Translations under genes and position numbers: made by a program
The notes under the pieces: model-generated
Told to the model about the DNA's origin: nothing
Databases searched by the model: none
What the model saw: only the letters and a program-made list of their open reading frames with translations
Assembly: GCA_030151365.1 (NCBI GenBank)
Contig: JASLDW010000076.1
Span: 1-37,141 of the forward strand
Length of the DNA stretch: 37,141 nt
DNA from: Lysobacter sp.
GTDB lineage: Bacteria > Pseudomonadota > Gammaproteobacteria > Xanthomonadales > Xanthomonadaceae
Direction: 5' to 3'
Shown here: positions 35,662 to 37,141 of the stretch, in pieces
Position numbering within the stretch: the stretch's first letter is position 1
Layout: the number at the start of each line of letters is the position of its first letter

Positions 35662-37141
35662 ATGCGCATCGCCGCCTACGCCCGTTACTCCACCGAATTG
35701 CAATCCAGCGCGTCGCTGGATGACCAGCTGCGAAACTGCCGCACGTATGCGGATCGCCAAGGCTGGGGCGACTTCACAACTTACACCGATGGGGCGATTT
35801 CCGGATCGCGTGCGGATCGCCCTGGTTATCTCCGGATGCTTGGGGACGCCGCGAAGTTCGACGTGATCCTCGTCGATGACCTGAGTCGCCTTAGCCGCGA
35901 CAGCGTGGAAATCACGCAGACAGTGCGCCGCCTCACGTTCGCAGGCGTGCGCGTGATCGGCGTGAGCGACGGCACCGACACCGGGCGCAAGGGACACAAG
36001 GCCGAGGTCGGCCTACGCGGAATCATGTCGGAGTTGTACCTCACCGACCTGGCCGACAAGACGCACCGCGGCCTCACCGGAAAGGCACTGGCGGGAAAGT
36101 CTGCGGGTGGCCTGTCCTACGGCTACCGCGTCACCAGCACCGGCGAGCGCGAAATCGTCCCGGAACAGGCGGATGTTGTGCGCCGCATCTATGCTGAATT
36201 TCTCTCCGGTGACAGTGCCCGCACCATCGCCCATCGATTGAACCGCGAGGGGATACCCTCCCCACGCGGAAGCACCTGGGCCGTGAGCGCGATCCATGGC
36301 GATCGTCAACGCGGCATCGGCATTCTGGCGAACCCGCTCTACGTGGGCCGGCAGATATGGAACCGCAGCCAGTGGATCAAGCACCCGGACACGGGAAGGC
36401 GTGCGCGCAGGGAGCGCCCACGCTCCGAGTGGATCACGACGGAACACCCCGAGCTCGCCATCGTGGATGCGGTGACCTGGGCTGCTGTCGAGGCCATGAC
36501 GGGAAGACATGCCGGCAAGGGTGCGGCGGGCAGGAAGCCATCCGCGCTGCTCTCCGGCCTGCTCCGCTGCTCGGAATGCGGTGGCCCCATTGTGGCGACC
36601 GATGCGACGTACTACGGCTGCGCGCGCGCCAAGGATCGCGGCACCTGCTCCGGAGCGATCCGGGTCCCAAGGCGCAAGGCGGAAGCGGCGATGCTGGCCG
36701 GCGTGCGGGAGTTACTGCTGTCCGAATCCGCCGCCAAGGCATGGCAGGCCGCCGTATCGCGCCACCTAAAAGCCCAGCAGACCGACGATGCCGACCGGTT
36801 AAAGCGCCTCGCACAGGCGCGCAGGGAGCGCGACAACGTGCTTGCCGCCATCCGGAAGGGAATCATCACGCCCAGCACCAAGGCCGAACTGGAACGCCTG
36901 GAAGCCGTCGTCGTGGCGATGGAAGTCGGGGGCGCACCGGAGACGCGGATGATGCCGGACGTGCGCGGCAGGCTGCGCAGGATGGCCGACTCGCTGGCCG
37001 AGCAATCCGCCGCGAGCCCAGCTGTTCGCAACGCGCTCAAGGCCGTGATCGGTGAGGCGGTGTTGGAAAAGAAAAACGGCGCGACGGTTGCCCGTTTCGC
37101 GCCGCTTCTTTTACAGATAAACGTGGTAGCGGGGGCAGGAT
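35662..37141 (+). CDS. Serine integrase, open at the right end (493 codons visible)
   Basis: The resolvase domain starts MRIAAYARYSTELQSSASLD with the nucleophile Ser10 and Arg8, then DGAISGSRADRPGY and VDDLSRLSRDS (catalytic arginines). A recombinase domain follows (GKSAGGLSYGYRV ... HRLNREGIPSPRG ... ILANPLYVGRQIW, about 155-265), then a zinc ribbon with Cys303, Cys306, Cys320 and Cys329, and a coiled coil (about 355-450). No stop occurs before the window ends. In the circle the frame ends at 60-62; in a lysogen it would run into the tRNA gene. No own promoter is seen, so it is expressed with the early operon. Confidence 0.88.
   Translation, partial: MRIAAYARYSTELQSSASLDDQLRNCRTYADRQGWGDFTTYTDGAISGSRADRPGYLRMLGDAAKFDVILVDDLSRLSRDSVEITQTVRRLTFAGVRVIGVSDGTDTGRKGHKAEVGLRGIMSELYLTDLADKTHRGLTGKALAGKSAGGLSYGYRVTSTGEREIVPEQADVVRRIYAEFLSGDSARTIAHRLNREGIPSPRGSTWAVSAIHGDRQRGIGILANPLYVGRQIWNRSQWIKHPDTGRRARRERPRSEWITTEHPELAIVDAVTWAAVEAMTGRHAGKGAAGRKPSALLSGLLRCSECGGPIVATDATYYGCARAKDRGTCSGAIRVPRRKAEAAMLAGVRELLLSESAAKAWQAAVSRHLKAQQTDDADRLKRLAQARRERDNVLAAIRKGIITPSTKAELERLEAVVVAMEVGGAPETRMMPDVRGRLRRMADSLAEQSAASPAVRNALKAVIGEAVLEKKNGATVARFAPLLLQINVVAGAG
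37066..37113. terminator. Bidirectional Rho-independent terminator in the integrase 3' end
   Basis: An 8-bp stem (37077-37084 with 37097-37104, CGGCGCGA) has a 12-base loop. A T-rich run follows on the plus strand (37105-37113) and an A-rich run precedes it (37066-37076), which is a T-run for minus-strand transcripts. It can stop integrase transcripts rightward and transcripts of the adjacent tRNA gene leftward. Confidence 0.8.
37124..37141 (-). repeat. Right attachment-site copy / tRNA 3' end
   Basis: This is the second copy of the 18-base repeat, inside the integrase frame. On the minus strand it is the 3' end of a tRNA whose 5' part would lie beyond the window on the right. A CCCCGCT-A-CCA acceptor end fits initiator tRNA-fMet of the proposed host group; the tRNA itself is not in the window. 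Confidence 0.8.

Overview
The window reads as one complete temperate podovirus genome, a prophage cut at its attachment sites. An identical 18-base direct repeat lies at both ends (1-18 and 37124-37141). Its reverse complement, ATCCTGCCCCCGCTACCA, is the T-arm and acceptor 3' end of a tRNA including CCA, and it best fits initiator tRNA-fMet. High GC, RNA-terminus integration and the protein types suggest a gammaproteobacterial host, probably Xanthomonadaceae or a relative. The host assignment is inference.

Left arm, minus strand, read from about 27.9 kb down to 0.1 kb: Cro-like gene, CII-like gene with a candidate PRE, small regulators, a YdaU/DUF1376 replication initiator carrying a candidate origin, a P-like helicase loader, a chain of small genes with ATGA overlaps, RusA and a small HTH protein. 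The virion genes follow in T7 order: portal, scaffold, capsid, Rho-independent terminator, tail tube A, nozzle split in two, two GNAT proteins, internal (ejection) proteins, TerS and TerL. Then come endolysin, holin-like protein, i-spanin, o-spanin and a tail fibre with a T7-type N-terminus. No phage RNA polymerase or DNA polymerase gene is present, so host polymerases must do this work.

Centre (27.83-28.69 kb): the immunity region. A short CI-like repressor and a membrane protein gene are read rightward. Five related 19-bp operator-like sites lie in two clusters, one over the leftward cro promoter and one over the rightward early promoter (TTGACT-N17-CATACT).

Right arm, plus strand (28.7-37.1 kb): a tight early operon of mostly small unknown genes, a 406-residue repeat protein, a RecE-like PD-(D/E)XK exonuclease with two conserved partners, further small genes, and a serine integrase that runs off the right end. 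When the ends are joined as in the excised circle, the integrase frame continues into the left end and stops at 60-62. Integration would instead carry it into the tRNA gene.

Most notable observations: (1) the integrase C-terminus depends on the integration state; (2) an 18-bp element occurs four times, each time upstream of a late block (first structural genes, capsid, lysis, tail fibre), once directly after a terminator; (3) a virion ejection protein joins a lytic transglycosylase to a zeta-toxin-like P-loop kinase; (4) a protein has ten 24-base repeats whose differences all change amino acids; (5) the lysogeny circuit is lambda-like while the virion is T7-like. There is no stretch over 300 bases without a gene; the largest gap (19324-19560) holds a terminator and one copy of the late element.
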